From Syntrophomonas palmitatica JCM 14374 (GTDB lineage Bacteria > Bacillota > Syntrophomonadia > Syntrophomonadales > Syntrophomonadaceae), in assembly GCF_001311885.1 (NCBI RefSeq), contig NZ_BBCE01000004.1:62001-126000 (forward strand): a stretch of DNA of 64,000 nucleotides, written 5' to 3'. The position numbers and the translations under genes were made by a program. The notes below the pieces were generated by a model. That model had not been told where the DNA came from. It saw nothing but the letters and a program-made list of their open reading frames with translations, and did not search any database. This document shows positions 29,306 through 39,531 of the stretch, piece after piece; the first letter of the stretch is position 1, and each line of letters begins with the position of its first letter.

Positions 29306-29944
29306 TTGCGCATTTTTATTGATTCTGCTAATATAGAGGAGATCAAAGAAGCAGCTGATATGGGTTTTATAGCTGGCGTGACCACCAATCCGAGCCTGGT
29401 AGCAAAGGAGCACCGTGATTATCACCAGGTATTAAAAGAAATATGCGCTCTGGTTGACGGCCCCATCAGTGCCGAGGTAATCGGTTTGGACTACGAATCC
29501 ATGATTCGTGAAGCGCAAGAACTGGCAGCGATTCATCCCAATGTGGTCATTAAGATTCCTGTCACCGAGAACGGTCTGCGGGCTATCCACACCCTGAATC
29601 TCAAGGGGATTAAGACCAATGCCACCCTTGTTTTTTCTGCCAACCAAGCCTTGCTGGCAGCCAGGTCAGGCGCCAGTTTTGTAAGTCCCTTTATAGGTCG
29701 AGTGGACGACAATGGTAATGATGGCCTTGCATTGCTGCATGATATCGTAACCATTTTTGATCAGTATTTACTGGATACCGAAGTAATTGCTGCCAGCATT
29801 CGTCATCCCATGCATGCGGTAGAAGCGGCGCGTATGGGCTCTCATATAGCCACCATACCGTTTTCGGTCATAAAGCTGATGATTAAACATCCCTTAACGG
29901 ATGCAGGCATAGAGAAATTCCTGCAAGATTGGAAGAATAAATAA
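29306..29944 (+). CDS. fsa: Fructose-6-phosphate aldolase / transaldolase-like protein
   Basis: The 212-residue protein belongs to the short transaldolase family (FSA/TalC): [28 protein letters not shown], the Schiff-base Lys in [11 protein letters not shown] and [11 protein letters not shown]. These enzymes either transfer dihydroxyacetone units or cleave fructose-6-phosphate; sequence alone cannot decide. TTG 29306 is chosen because AAGGGGG precedes it and because it reproduces the family start MRIFIDSA; the frame itself opens at 29285. Confidence 0.92.
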   Translation: MRIFIDSANIEEIKEAADMGFIAGVTTNPSLVAKEHRDYHQVLKEICALVDGPISAEVIGLDYESMIREAQELAAIHPNVVIKIPVTENGLRAIHTLNLKGIKTNATLVFSANQALLAARSGASFVSPFIGRVDDNGNDGLALLHDIVTIFDQYLLDTEVIAASIRHPMHAVEAARMGSHIATIPFSVIKLMIKHPLTDAGIEKFLQDWKNK

Positions 29945-29962
29945 AATAATTGGCCCTAGGAG

Positions 29963-30020
29963 GACACAGATCATATTTTATTTTTTTAATTTCTATTGGT
30001 CATGATTTTCAATCTGTGTC
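29963..30020. repeat. 58-base intergenic inverted-repeat element
   Basis: GACACAGAT (29963-29971) and ATCTGTGTC (30012-30020) are perfect 9-base inverted arms around a 40-base AT-rich centre, between fsa and glpX. Total length equals that of the element at 8768-8825. Confidence 0.45.
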
Positions 30021-30057
30021 AATCAGGGCGGAAGCGTTTGTTTGGAGGGTTTGAATT

Positions 30058-31051
30058 TTGGAACGGGAATTGGCCTTGGAATTTGCCAGGGTTACGGAAG
30101 CGGCTGCTCTGGCTTCGGCGCGCTGTAGGCAAAGGCAACAAAGACGCTGCAGATGATGCTGCAGTGACAGCCATGAGGGTAATGTTTGATACGGTCTCGG
30201 TTGATGGCCTGGTAGTAATAGGCGAGGGCGAGATGGATGAAGCGCCCATGCTGTATATCGGAGAAAAAGTAGGCATAGGAGCGGCTCCGGCTGTTGATAT
30301 TGCGGTTGATCCTTTGGAGGGAACCAGTATAGTAGCCAAGGGTTTAACTGGAGCTATTTCCGTACTGGCGGTTGCTCCCCGCTCTTCTTTATTACATGCG
30401 CCTGATATGTATATGGATAAGATTGCTGTTGGTCCTGAATGCAGGGGCAGGGTTCACCTGGAAGCTACCGTAAAGGAAAATTTGAAGGAAGTGGCCCGGG
30501 CCCTGGACAAACTGATGAGCGAGGTTACAGTGGTAATCTTGGACCGTCCGCGCCATCGGGAGATTATTGAAGAAGTCCGCCGGGCGGGAGCCCGGATAAA
30601 GCTCATTACTGACGGCGATGTATCTCCAGGGGTAGCTGCTGCTTATGAAGACTCTGGAGTTGATATACTTATGGGAATAGGCGGGGCTCCTGAAGGAGTA
30701 ATAACCGCCGCGGCCTTAAAATGCCTGGGGGGCGATTTTCAAGGACGTCTGTGCCCGGAGGGTGACGAAGCTCCGGAGGAAATCCGCCGCTGCCACGAAA
30801 TGGGAATCAGCGATGTTAACAAGGTTTTTTCTCTTGATGAACTGGTAAAGTCAGATGATGTTATATTTGTAGCTACAGGCATTACCGATTCATTTTTGTT
30901 AAAGGGCGTACGCTACCATAAACGCCGGGGTATAACCCAAACGCTGGTTATGCGCAGTACCTCCGGTACCATTAGACACATTGAGGCATACCATCATTTA
31001 GATAAAAAGCCCTTATTCAAAGATCAACGTATTAAAATCATTATGGAGTGA
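30058..31051 (+). CDS. glpX: Class II fructose-1,6-bisphosphatase (frameshifted)
   Basis: The enzyme dephosphorylates fructose-1,6-bisphosphate in gluconeogenesis. TTG 30058 (GGAGGG 8 bases upstream) starts MERELALEFARVTEAAALASAR; the frame then breaks near 30126 and resumes as VGKGNKDAADDAAVTAMR. The conserved Trp expected between these parts is missing, so two absent bases fit better than one extra base. Metal and substrate motifs are IGEGEMDEAPMLYIG, DPLEGTSIVAKG, ITDGDVSPGVAA and GIGGAPEGVITAAA. Rebuilt length is about 332, normal for GlpX. With fba and fsa it forms a sugar-phosphate cluster. Confidence 0.93.
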
Positions 31052-31386
31052 TATTTGATAAAAAGTTTATGGGCAGGTTATTTTTTTTGTTTTTCTAAGG
31101 TATAATAAATACAGGAATATTCAATATTTCCTTCAGGTGACACTTCGAGCAGCGCTTCCGTACTTTCATGTCCTATGGAACCGGCGTTTAAGTTTCGGTA
31201 TTGTTTGAGATTACGGCGCTAACCAGATTTTCAGGCAGATTTTGCGTGTTAAAAGCGATTATGCTCATCCTGTTCAGGATTAAGTTTTATTAGACGGGAC
31301 AACGTTTCCAATCTCTTACTCTTTTTCCTAATGATTTTACCGGAAACAATTAATTTGGAAATAAATAATACGAAAGGAGGCAATCA
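31052..31386 (+). other. rho leader / intergenic region
   Basis: The 335-base gap has no convincing gene. It begins with a run of T after glpX and contains TATAAT at 31101-31106. The remainder (31130-31330) is a long untranslated leader before rho, with a degenerate CAGATT-containing stretch around 31222-31245. Rho genes often have long regulated leaders. Confidence 0.45.
31078..31106 (+). promoter_or_regulatory. Putative promoter of rho
   Basis: TATAAT at 31101-31106 is a perfect -10 box; 17 bases upstream is TTATTT, a poor -35. If used, the rho leader would be about 275 bases long. Confidence 0.4.
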
Positions 31387-32688
31387 TTGGGTATCAACAT
31401 TTCAGAACTGGATAACAAGACCATGGTCGAGTTATACCAGATAGCCAGAGAATTAAACTTAATCGGTTATTCAAAACTGCGCAAGAAAGAGCTGGTTTTC
31501 GAAATAACCAAGGCGCTCACGCATTCGGACGAACTCCTGGAGGCCCAGGGAGTGCTGGAAATTATGCCGGACGGGTATGGATTTCTGCGGCCGTTTGCTT
31601 ACCTGCCCAGCCAGGAAGATATTTATGTTTCCCCTTCGCAAATCAGGAAGTTTGAGCTGCGCACGGGAGACCGCGTAGGGGGGCAGGTGCGTTCGCCCAA
31701 AGATAACGAGAGATTCTTTGCCCTGCTGAAGGTAATGAATGTCAACAGCTTTCCCCCGGAAGATTCTGTTAAACGTATTCACTTCGATGCGCTTACACCC
31801 TTATACCCCAGGGAAAAATTAAAATTGGAGACAGAACCGCAGGAATTTCCCGCCCGGATTATTGATCTCATTTCACCTATCGGCAAGGGCCAACGCGGCC
31901 TAATTGTTGCGCCGCCCAAGGCCGGAAAAACTATTTTGCTGCAGAAGATAGCACGGGGTATAACCGTTAATCATCCTGAGGTGGAACTGATTATCCTGCT
32001 GGTGGACGAACGACCGGAAGAAGTTACTGATATGCAGCGTTCCACCCAGGCTGAAGTGGTGGCATCTACTTTTGATGAACCACCTGAAAATCATGTAAAA
32101 GTGACGGATATGGTGCTGGAACGTGCCAAGAGGCTGGTCGAACATAAGAAAGATGTAGTAATTTTAATGGATAGCCTTACCCGCCTGGCCCGGGCGCATA
32201 ACCTGGTAGTGCCGCCCAGCGGGCGTACTTTGTCTGGCGGTATTGATCCGGCTTCACTGGATAAACCCAAGCGTTTCTTTGGATCCGCACGTAATATAGA
32301 AGAGGGAGGCAGCCTGACCATAATTGCTACCGCCCTGGTAGAAACGGGATCACGTATGGATGAGGTTATTTTCGAAGAATTCAAAGGACGCGGTAATATG
32401 GAACTGGTTTTGGATCGTAAGCTGGCGGAAAGACGGATTTTCCCGGCTATTGATATCAAACGTTCCGGTACCCGCAAAGAAGAGTTATTGCTCAGCACCG
32501 AGGAATTGGAGCTGAGCTGGATAATGCGCAATACTATTAGTGAACTAAACCCGGTTGATACTATGCAGGTCATTTTAAAAACATTAAAAGATACCAGATC
32601 CAATCAGGACTTGTTGCGGGCTGCCCCTCTGGTATTCGGCGATAAACGTGAATATCAGCGTAATGGCAGCTACAGATATGAATCCTGA
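31387..32688 (+). CDS. rho: Transcription termination factor Rho
   Basis: The 433-residue hexameric RNA helicase terminates transcription. The N-terminal Rho-N helix bundle ([19 protein letters not shown]) and the RNA-binding cold-shock-like domain ([12 protein letters not shown]) precede the ATPase core with Walker [17 protein letters not shown], Walker [17 protein letters not shown] and the R-loop [20 protein letters not shown]. The start is TTG 31387, with GAAAGGAGG upstream. A clean intrinsic terminator follows. Confidence 0.97.
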   Translation: MGINISELDNKTMVELYQIARELNLIGYSKLRKKELVFEITKALTHSDELLEAQGVLEIMPDGYGFLRPFAYLPSQEDIYVSPSQIRKFELRTGDRVGGQVRSPKDNERFFALLKVMNVNSFPPEDSVKRIHFDALTPLYPREKLKLETEPQEFPARIIDLISPIGKGQRGLIVAPPKAGKTILLQKIARGITVNHPEVELIILLVDERPEEVTDMQRSTQAEVVASTFDEPPENHVKVTDMVLERAKRLVEHKKDVVILMDSLTRLARAHNLVVPPSGRTLSGGIDPASLDKPKRFFGSARNIEEGGSLTIIATALVETGSRMDEVIFEEFKGRGNMELVLDRKLAERRIFPAIDIKRSGTRKEELLLSTEELELSWIMRNTISELNPVDTMQVILKTLKDTRSNQDLLRAAPLVFGDKREYQRNGSYRYES

Positions 32689-32736
32689 ATTAAGATGCCA
32701 AGGAATAATTGAATAAAGCAGGTAAAATGAGAGAAA

Positions 32737-32765
32737 AATAAAGGGCAGAGAGCCCTTTATTTTTT
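32737..32765 (+). terminator. Intrinsic terminator after rho
   Basis: AATAAAGGGC (32737-32746) pairs with GCCCTTTATT (32752-32761) around AGAGA, followed by TTTT. Confidence 0.9.
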
Positions 32766-32777
32766 GGGCTGCTGGAA

Positions 32778-33647
32778 ATGAGGTGGATGTTCATCAGGAA
32801 TAAGGTAGTAAGCGTGCTGTTGGTTTGTATAAGCGCGGTTGCGGTGATGGCAAACCCGGCGGGGGCAGCTTTAAGCCACGGGAAGTTTTCCCCTTTGTTC
32901 AGGAGCGCTTCGGCTATAAGACAACAGATGGCAATCAGCTATCAAATTAAGGATGGGGATACCCTGTGGGATATTGCCCGAAAATATGATGTAGATCTTA
33001 CGACTCTGCTGAATCTGAACGGTTTAAATGACAACAGCATTCTGCATATAGGCCAAAGTATTAAAATACCCAGCCAGCATTCACCCCTGCACATTATAAG
33101 CTCTGGAGAGACCCTGTGGGATATAGCTGCGCTATACAATTGTTCGGTAGCAGAATTACAATCCTTAAACCCGGCTGTGGATGCCGAATGTTTAAAAATT
33201 GGTGACAGCTTAATTTTACCGCGCGGAAAGCAGCCTGTTCTGGCCATGAAGAATGTATCACGAGGGATTGGCTTCAGTTCATTTATTAGTTGGCCAATTA
33301 TGGGGACCATAACATCTTATTTTGGGTGGCGCAGCCTGGGCTATCATTTTGGTGTGGATATCGCTGCCAGTCTGGGCGATCCGGTTCAGGCCGCTGCAGA
33401 CGGGGTAGTATCATTTGCCGGCTGGAAAGGCAATTACGGCAAGGTTATATTTATTGACCATTCTGGAGGCCGCCGGACCGTCTATGGCCACTTGAGCAAA
33501 ATCCTGGTACAAAACGGGCAAAGGATAAGCCGGGGCCAGGTAATAGGTAAAATAGGAGTTACCGGCCGAACTACCGGACCGCATTTGCATTTTGAGGTCA
33601 GGGAAAAAGGCCGATGTATGAACCCTCTGAGGTATTTGAAATCTTAA
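32778..33647 (+). CDS. LysM-domain M23 endopeptidase-like exported protein
   Basis: A signal peptide (VVSVLLVCISAVAVMANPAGA) is followed by two LysM peptidoglycan-binding repeats (YQIKDGDTLWDIARKYDV... and HIISSGETLWDIAALYNC...) and a C-terminal LytM/M23 zinc peptidase domain. The zinc site is seen in GYHFGVDIAA (H-x3-D) and TGPHLHFE, so it should be an active wall hydrolase. ATG 32778 has no good ribosome-binding site; ATG 32787 is preceded by TGAGGTGG and is an alternative. Such a protein could act in vegetative wall turnover or replace SpoIIQ-like functions (speculative). Confidence 0.9.
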   Translation: MRWMFIRNKVVSVLLVCISAVAVMANPAGAALSHGKFSPLFRSASAIRQQMAISYQIKDGDTLWDIARKYDVDLTTLLNLNGLNDNSILHIGQSIKIPSQHSPLHIISSGETLWDIAALYNCSVAELQSLNPAVDAECLKIGDSLILPRGKQPVLAMKNVSRGIGFSSFISWPIMGTITSYFGWRSLGYHFGVDIAASLGDPVQAAADGVVSFAGWKGNYGKVIFIDHSGGRRTVYGHLSKILVQNGQRISRGQVIGKIGVTGRTTGPHLHFEVREKGRCMNPLRYLKS

Positions 33648-33669
33648 AACCCCCCTCAGGGGGTTTTTT
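33646..33669 (+). terminator. Intrinsic terminator after the M23 peptidase gene
   Basis: AAAACCCCC (33646-33654), loop CTCA, GGGGGTTTT (33659-33667) and more T. The stem overlaps the stop codon. Confidence 0.9.
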
Positions 33670-33736
33670 ATGCCTGTGGATGGTATAGTCTTATATAGGG
33701 AGTTCAAGGCATAATTACGGGGGTTTTAAAGATAAG

Positions 33737-34990
33737 ATGTACTTTACAATGTACGCTAATTCGCGTGGTGAAGTAATAGAACATCCGGGACTGGAGATGC
33801 TGGGCCGCAGCGGCGGCCAGTGGATTTCACCTGCCCCGGATGAAATGATACCTTTGCCGCGCGGAGCATCCCTGGTAAGTTTGCCCGGTTTCTTGCCGGT
33901 AGGAATTTCTGTTAAACAAAACACAGAATGTCTGGAAACAGAACCGGTCAGCGGAGAGCCAGTTTTGGCGGTGGCGGCTTTGCTGCCGCAGGGTTTTACC
34001 CGGACCCTGCTGCCGGCCTGTGTCAGTCCCAACCAGAACAAGATGCCGTTGTTAGGTTATGCAGCTATAGGATTTAAAAACGGCAAGATATACGTAGCCG
34101 CTGTGCAAAGCGATGAACACAAAAAATGGCATCCGGTAAATTATAATACCGAGGGTTTGCCCGCCCGGGTACAAAAGCTGCTCAAAAGGTACCCGGATAA
34201 CCGCATTTACAGGCAATTGGCTCACTGTTCCCTGCATTATGGATGTTTTACCGCCCAGAATATTTTCTACCAGCGCTGGGAAGGCGGAATCCCTACTATG
34301 AAAAACTGTAATGCGAATTGCCTGGGTTGTATATCTGAAAACCATGTTGGTAACGATTCTCCCCAGCAGCGCTTGCGGATATCACCTACGGTCCAGGAAA
34401 TAACTCAGGTCGGCAGAGAGCATCTTGCTCGGGCTGCAGACGGAATTATCAGTTTTGGTCAGGGGTGTGAAGGTGAACCGGCCTTAAACGCAGACAAGCT
34501 TGCGGCAGCCATTAGGGGTATTCGCAAGGATTGTGACCAGGGGAGCATCAACATTAATACCAATGCGGGTTTCACCAGAGGAATTCGCCGGGTGTGTGAT
34601 GCCGGGCTTGATTCGATGAGGGTAACCATATTTTCCTGTGTAAAAGATCATTATAATGAATACCACCGCCCGCGCAGCTATTCTCTAGAAAACGTACAGG
34701 AATCGATCAGCTATGCTAAAGACAAGGGTTTATATGTGTCAGTAAACCTCCTGGTATTTCCCGGTTTTACTGACCGTCCTGAAGAGATAGATGCTTTGCT
34801 GGAGTTTGCGCGTTCTAACCGGGTCGATATGATTCAACTGCGCAACCTTAATTTTGATCCGGATATATTGCTAAATCATTTTCCTCCAGGTGGCAACCCG
34901 GTAGGGATAACTGAATTCCTGGCTATTCTGCAGCAAGAACTGCCGGAGGTTAGAACGGGTTCATACAGTCTTCCGTATAGCCGGGTTTAA
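33737..34990 (+). CDS. Radical SAM protein of unknown function
   Basis: The 417-residue protein has a radical SAM Cys motif C191-NAN-C195-LG-C198 and a GCEGEP segment like the family's GGE motif. The N-terminal ~180 residues are an extra domain with no motif I recognise; the barrel follows, with NTNAGFTRGIRRVCDAGLDSMRV and SVNLLVFPGFTDRPEEI. An iron-sulfur, S-adenosylmethionine-dependent enzyme is expected, but substrate is unknown. It stands between two terminator-separated units and is followed by the YhaM-like nuclease. Confidence 0.85.
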   Translation: MYFTMYANSRGEVIEHPGLEMLGRSGGQWISPAPDEMIPLPRGASLVSLPGFLPVGISVKQNTECLETEPVSGEPVLAVAALLPQGFTRTLLPACVSPNQNKMPLLGYAAIGFKNGKIYVAAVQSDEHKKWHPVNYNTEGLPARVQKLLKRYPDNRIYRQLAHCSLHYGCFTAQNIFYQRWEGGIPTMKNCNANCLGCISENHVGNDSPQQRLRISPTVQEITQVGREHLARAADGIISFGQGCEGEPALNADKLAAAIRGIRKDCDQGSININTNAGFTRGIRRVCDAGLDSMRVTIFSCVKDHYNEYHRPRSYSLENVQESISYAKDKGLYVSVNLLVFPGFTDRPEEIDALLEFARSNRVDMIQLRNLNFDPDILLNHFPPGGNPVGITEFLAILQQELPEVRTGSYSLPYSRV

Positions 34991-35019
34991 AATAACTGAA
35001 CTGACGGGGAGAGTTTTTA

Positions 35020-36014
35020 ATGTCTAATAAAGGACCTTATAGTGTAGCCGAATTAAAGACCCTGGCCAATGGCAGCCAGGCTGGGGCAAATACCTGCTCC
35101 TGGAAAAAAACCAGCGTAAACTTAAAGACGGACGGGAGGTTATCAACCTGAAGGTCGGCGATGCTTCAGGTGAAATCGATGTGGTCTGTTGGGATAACTG
35201 CCAGATTTCAGGACAGCTTGAAAATGGTTATGTGGTCGGCGTCCTGGGAGACATGGGGACATATAATAACCGCTCCCAGTTGACCGCCAGGAGAATTAAA
35301 ATCCTGGAGGATGATCCCGCGCCGTATATGAGGGGTCCGGGAGTTCCTGTGCAGAACTTGCATTATGAGTTTAAGCTTTTGCTTAACAGTATTGACAATA
35401 GTTTTATGAAGACCCTCCTGGAACGAATTTTTAATGAAGCCACGGAAAAAATGTTTGTGAATGCCCCGGCGGCGCGAAAAATACATCATCACTATACGGG
35501 CGGGCTTTTAGAGCATACATTGAATGTAGCCCGTTCCTGTAAGCATGCTGCCGAAAGCTATCCCGAACTTAACCGTGATCTATTAATTACCGGCGCCCTT
35601 CTTCATGATATTGGTAAGATATGGGAGTATGAAATTAAAGCCGCTCCCCAATATACCGCCGCAGGCAGGCTGATGGGCCATATAGTCCTGGGAAGCGAAC
35701 TGCTGAATGAAAAGATCAAGGAACTTCGCCAGGAAGGCATGGACTTTCCCGATAAACTGGAATGGATGCTCAAGCATATGATACTAAGCCACCACGGCAG
35801 TCTGGAATTCGGGTCTCCGGTAGTGCCTTTATTCCCGGAAGCCTTTGTTCTTTACATGATGGATAATCTGGACGCCAAGCTGTTTGTCTACAAAGAAAAG
35901 ATTAATGAAAATGCCGGGCAGGACGAGCTGTTTACTTCTTATGACAGCTTCTTTGGGCAGTATTTTTTCACCTACCGCTTACCTTCTGAAAATAACGGAG
36001 GCCAGGATGAGTAA
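35020..36014 (+). CDS. yhaM: YhaM-type 3'-5' exoribonuclease, OB-fold plus HD domain (frameshifted)
   Basis: ATG 35020 (GGGGAGAG upstream) begins a short N-terminus SNKGPYSVAELKTLANGSQAG. One missing base in a GGGG run at 35085-35088 breaks the frame, and the OB-fold nucleic-acid domain resumes with KYLLLEKNQRKLKDGREVIN. The HD domain carries HHHYTGGLLEHTLNVA and GALLHDIGKIWEYE, the metal-binding site of YhaM nucleases, which trim RNA and single-stranded DNA from the 3' end. The rebuilt protein has about 331 residues. Its stop overlaps the start of the next gene by 8 bases. Confidence 0.88.
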
Positions 36015-37125
36015 ATACGAAACCGAAGTAGACATTGTGGTGGTAGGCGCAGGAGTTATAGGCCTGGCCGCAGCTGTGGAATTAGCGCATAGAAATCCCG
36101 CCGCCCAGATTCTTTTAATAGAGAAAAACCGCGGTTACGGTCAGGAAGTTTCCAGCCGCAGCAGCGAGGTTATTCATGCCGGGCTCTACTACCCGCCGGG
36201 CAGCCTTAAAGCCAGGTTCTGCGCGGAAGGGAACCGCCTCCTGTATGAATTCTGTACTCAATATAGGATACCGCATCGCTGCACCGGTAAGCTCGTAACC
36301 GCAACCGTTGCAGAAGAGGCGGTTGATCTGCAAAAACTATACCAAAAAGCGATTAGCAATGGGGTAGAAGTTGATTACCTGGAAGCCGGGCAGGTTAAGA
36401 TAATGGAGCCGCACGTACAGGCTGTGGCAGCTTTATTTTCGCCTACAACCGGCATAATTGACAGCCACCGGTTTATGTACGCCCTCTTTTATAAGGCACG
36501 TCAAAACGGGGTAACTGTCTTATTCAATTCACCATTGCATAATATTGAAGTGCTTGCCAACAGTTACATCTTGGTTTTCGCCCGGGAGAGAATCAAAAGC
36601 AGGGTAGTCATAAACTGTGCAGGATTACACAGTGATGTTGTAGCCGCGATGGCGGGATTAGATATTGATGAAACCGGGTATCGCCTGCATTACTGTCGGG
36701 GAGAATATTACCGCCTGCGCAGGCGATATGAGTTTGCCCACCTGGTTTATCCCCTGCCAGAGAAAAACGGCTTGGGAATACACCTGACCCTCGATTTGCA
36801 GGGCGGACAGAGATTAGGACCTGACACTAGGTACGTTGACACGATTGATTACAGCATCGATGATAGTTATAAAGAAAAGTTCTATTTTGCCGCTCGCCGC
36901 TATCTGCCCTGGCTGGAAATGGAGGATTTACAGCCGGACTATGCCGGAATACGCCCCAAGCTGCAAACCGAAGGCGGGGAGTTCAGGGATTTTGTAATAA
37001 ACGAGGAGTCTTGCCATGGCTTGCCCGGCTTTATTAACCTTATAGGGATCGAATCCCCGGGGCTTACCGCCGCTCTGGCTATTGCCCGTTACGCAGCCAA
37101 ACTGGTGGAGAATATGTTCAATTAG
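36007..37125 (+). CDS. FAD-dependent oxidoreductase, L-2-hydroxyglutarate dehydrogenase-like
   Basis: The 372-residue flavoprotein starts with a Rossmann dinucleotide motif VVVGAGVIGLAAAVELA and IEKNRGYGQEVSSRSSEVIHAGLYYPPGSLKA, characteristic of the LhgO/GlpO-like DAO family. The C-terminus (NLIGIESPGLTAALAIA) completes the FAD site. Close relatives oxidise L-2-hydroxyglutarate with quinone as acceptor; the substrate here is unproven. ATG 36007 is preceded by GGAGG and overlaps the yhaM stop. Confidence 0.88.
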   Translation: MSKYETEVDIVVVGAGVIGLAAAVELAHRNPAAQILLIEKNRGYGQEVSSRSSEVIHAGLYYPPGSLKARFCAEGNRLLYEFCTQYRIPHRCTGKLVTATVAEEAVDLQKLYQKAISNGVEVDYLEAGQVKIMEPHVQAVAALFSPTTGIIDSHRFMYALFYKARQNGVTVLFNSPLHNIEVLANSYILVFARERIKSRVVINCAGLHSDVVAAMAGLDIDETGYRLHYCRGEYYRLRRRYEFAHLVYPLPEKNGLGIHLTLDLQGGQRLGPDTRYVDTIDYSIDDSYKEKFYFAARRYLPWLEMEDLQPDYAGIRPKLQTEGGEFRDFVINEESCHGLPGFINLIGIESPGLTAALAIARYAAKLVENMFN

Positions 37126-37150
37126 CCACCGAGTAACACTGATTATCACG
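37125..37150. repeat. Degenerate CACAGATTAACACAGATT-like repeat
   Basis: AGCCACCGAGTAACACTGAT is followed by TATCAC directly after the oxidoreductase stop. It resembles a mutated copy of the CACAGAT repeat family. Confidence 0.3.
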
Positions 37151-37209
37151 AAGGTATTGGTGCAGTTAATTCCTTTTGCCTTCGCTATGGCTGAAGGGCT
37201 TAACAATGA

Positions 37210-37860
37210 TTATTTAAGAGAATAGCTTTCCAGGGCAGATGTGACGGCCTCTTGGTCCGCTAGAAACTCGCGTTTTATCAAGCCGACATCTTGCTGATAA
37301 TATTCATACACCACGTAGTCAGGACCGCTGATTTTAACCTGCAGGCAGTTTTTGAATTCACCTGCCGGAGTGCTGACTTGCGCTTTAAGGCTGACTATTT
37401 TACGCTGGTTGCGGTCGTCAGATTTCCAACTGTTGCCGACTTTTATGGGAGTCTGAAGAAAGATTGTATTGTCATTGGGAGTGAAGCCGCCGGCTAAAAT
37501 ATTTTGGGAATCATAGTTTTCGCCCTGAAAATAGACGCGGGTAAGCGCGCTTTTATCAAAAGTGTACACAGAAATACTGGTAGTGCCGCCGTTTGCTTCC
37601 CTTACCTGTGCAAAATTGCCTTTTGTGAATAGCACTTCGCGGGTAAATGAGGCAAACTCGTTGCCGCTGCCCTGGTAAGACCATTTGGCTCCTTTATTTA
37701 ACGGAAAATAATCAACTGGCATAACCGCCGGATTTTTTTCCGAAACTGGCTTGGGAGTGGTTTTAATTTGATCGTTTTTACCGGCCTGCTGTTCACATCC
37801 TCCCGTTGCCATTAACAATAAAAGCATTATAATTAATACAAAAGGCTTGTTTCGCTGCAA
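37210..37860 (-). CDS. Putative lipoprotein
   Basis: From TTG 37860 the 216-residue product starts with a lipoprotein signal (FVLIIMLLLLMATGGC) and the Cys lipobox. A Lys/Pro-rich linker leads to a mature domain of ~180 residues beginning DYFPLNKGAKWSYQGSGNEF, a pattern seen in small secreted proteins of Firmicutes with a beta-rich fold. CAGGGGG lies upstream of the TTG; the frame opens further upstream at 37923, but that part is not signal-like. No function can be assigned. Confidence 0.8.
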   Translation of the reverse strand: MQRNKPFVLIIMLLLLMATGGCEQQAGKNDQIKTTPKPVSEKNPAVMPVDYFPLNKGAKWSYQGSGNEFASFTREVLFTKGNFAQVREANGGTTSISVYTFDKSALTRVYFQGENYDSQNILAGGFTPNDNTIFLQTPIKVGNSWKSDDRNQRKIVSLKAQVSTPAGEFKNCLQVKISGPDYVVYEYYQQDVGLIKREFLADQEAVTSALESYSLK

Positions 37861-37954
37861 ACCATTACCCCCTGCGGAAAGAATCTTATTAAATTTTAAC
37901 CAATATGGGGGTTTTTTACCCATAGGAAGGCAAAATTGAAGCGGAGGGAAAAAT

Positions 37955-38227
37955 ATGTCCAGGGGAAATCGGGTTTTAAACGGGGTAACTCTGATTGTAG
38001 TAATTGCATTTTTTATTTCGGCTTTGTTTTGGCGATTTAACTGGGGCGGATACTTATTTCCGGTTATGGTTTTGGCGGGGATCTGTTTCTTATCTGGTTA
38101 TCTATTAGCAGACTGGAAAAAACTAAGCCGCAGCGAAAAATGGGCGATTATGCTAAGTATAATTGCCTGGGCGGCAGTAGCTTGCAGCGTAGTGCCTAAC
38201 TGGGGTTTATTTGCCCGCCTGTTCTAA
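37955..38227 (+). CDS. Small membrane protein of unknown function
   Basis: The 90-residue product has three predicted transmembrane segments (about 8-26, 32-50 and 63-80) and little else. GCGGAGGG precedes the ATG. It is divergent from the lipoprotein gene, and its 3' end overlaps the convergent IF-2B-like gene by 21 bases. I recognise no family. Confidence 0.7.
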   Translation: MSRGNRVLNGVTLIVVIAFFISALFWRFNWGGYLFPVMVLAGICFLSGYLLADWKKLSRSEKWAIMLSIIAWAAVACSVVPNWGLFARLF

Positions 38228-39058
38228 AAACAATTGTGCATCGTCAGGTTTTACCAGGCCCTTTTCCGTGATAATCCCGGTTAAATACATACCGGGTATT
38301 ATATCAAAGCCTTCTTCCGGAACCAGAGTATTATTTGAGGAAAATTTAATGGTTTCACCCAGGACATAAACGGGGATGTTTATTTCAAAACCGGCTTTGG
38401 CTGCGGCAAGGCTGGGATAGCCGTTTACCAGAGAACCATCTGACAGAACAGCATCCGCTCCCAACAGAACCATATCGGCCTTAGTTATGATATCAGGAAT
38501 TGAGGTGTCGGGAAACACCTGACAGGGGATGTTGTCCGGCGCAAGTTGTTGGGCAATAAGTTCCCCATATGCTATGTTCTGAAAAGAAGAACAGGACTCT
38601 GCCGCCAGCAGGGAATAATATTTCCCCTCTCGCCAGGCTCGCAAAAGACAGGCCGCTATGGCCGAACTATAGCTGCAGGTCAGTATAATCATGTTGGCTG
38701 AAATTAGGTTAGCTCCTTGTTCTATAACCTTCAGCCGAGCCTGTTCCATTTCATTTATGCAATCATCGCAAAGATGGACGGCGGTCTGTTGCAAGACAGG
38801 CAAGTTGTCAAAAGAGGCAACTTGCTGCAATAGATGGTTGATATAGATGTTCATCGCGTTGCTGATGGATGCCATACTGGGCCGGCAAAGACTCAGTTCG
38901 CGCGCAGCTTGAACCATATAAGCCAGGAGTTCTGCCGTACTGCCGGAACAGTTTTGCTGAGCTAGTTGCCGCAGTAACTCCAGGGCTTGGCAGGTAAGCT
39001 GAAAGGCCCCATGCTGCCGGTCATTTTTTATTTTTTCAATTCCTGCCGCAAGATTCAT
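38207..39058 (-). CDS. eIF-2B alpha/beta/delta-like (IF-2B) family protein
   Basis: The 283-residue protein has the IF-2B Rossmann-like half: ILTCSYSSAIAACLLRA, the DMVLLGADAVLSDGSLVN loop and GYPSLAAAKAGFEINIPVYVLGETIKF. In bacteria and archaea this family includes ribose-1,5-bisphosphate isomerase and methylthioribose-1-phosphate isomerase, so a sugar-phosphate isomerase is more likely than a translation factor. Its ATG overlaps the TGA of the Nudix gene (ATGA), implying translational coupling and a shared pathway. Confidence 0.85.
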   Translation of the reverse strand: MNLAAGIEKIKNDRQHGAFQLTCQALELLRQLAQQNCSGSTAELLAYMVQAARELSLCRPSMASISNAMNIYINHLLQQVASFDNLPVLQQTAVHLCDDCINEMEQARLKVIEQGANLISANMIILTCSYSSAIAACLLRAWREGKYYSLLAAESCSSFQNIAYGELIAQQLAPDNIPCQVFPDTSIPDIITKADMVLLGADAVLSDGSLVNGYPSLAAAKAGFEINIPVYVLGETIKFSSNNTLVPEEGFDIIPGMYLTGIITEKGLVKPDDAQLFLEQAGK

Positions 39059-39474
39059 TTTACCCTCTCCCAGGCCTCATAGAGACCGGGTACGGTTTGA
39101 AAAGTCTTTATTTCTTCCGGTTCTATCCACTTACATTCACTGTGTTCCCAGTCTATTTTTATCTTCCCCGGATGTTTCACGTGAAACCTAAACGGGTGTA
39201 CTACCCACTTTTTTCCCAGGGTTGCATCTATTACTTCAAAAGGCAGGCCTTCCTTAAGCAGACGTACCTCTGGCTGCGAGAGCCCGGCCTCTTCTTGGAT
39301 TTCTTGTAAAGCCTGTGTTAAAGGGCTGTGTCCTGGTTCAATGTAGCCGCTGATCCCGGCCCATCTTTGGGTATAAGAGCCCACCTGCCCGCTGCGGCGA
39401 AGCAGCAATATTTTACCCTGGTTTTCGAGAAAACACGTTGCCACATGCGTTTCTTCCATTAATGCGATCTCCAT
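39055..39474 (-). CDS. Nudix hydrolase
   Basis: The 139-residue protein contains a Nudix box in GYIEPGHSPLTQALQEIQ followed by EEAGL. The canonical GE is GH and the canonical RE is QE, while the EExG metal ligands are kept. It should cleave a nucleoside diphosphate linked to another group. The following IF-2B-like gene is translationally coupled to it. Confidence 0.87.
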   Translation of the reverse strand: MEIALMEETHVATCFLENQGKILLLRRSGQVGSYTQRWAGISGYIEPGHSPLTQALQEIQEEAGLSQPEVRLLKEGLPFEVIDATLGKKWVVHPFRFHVKHPGKIKIDWEHSECKWIEPEEIKTFQTVPGLYEAWERVK

Positions 39475-39531
39475 TCTATGTTTGCATATCGTAGCTGATG
39501 TCGGGCAGCAGCTACTAATCAGTTCGCTCTT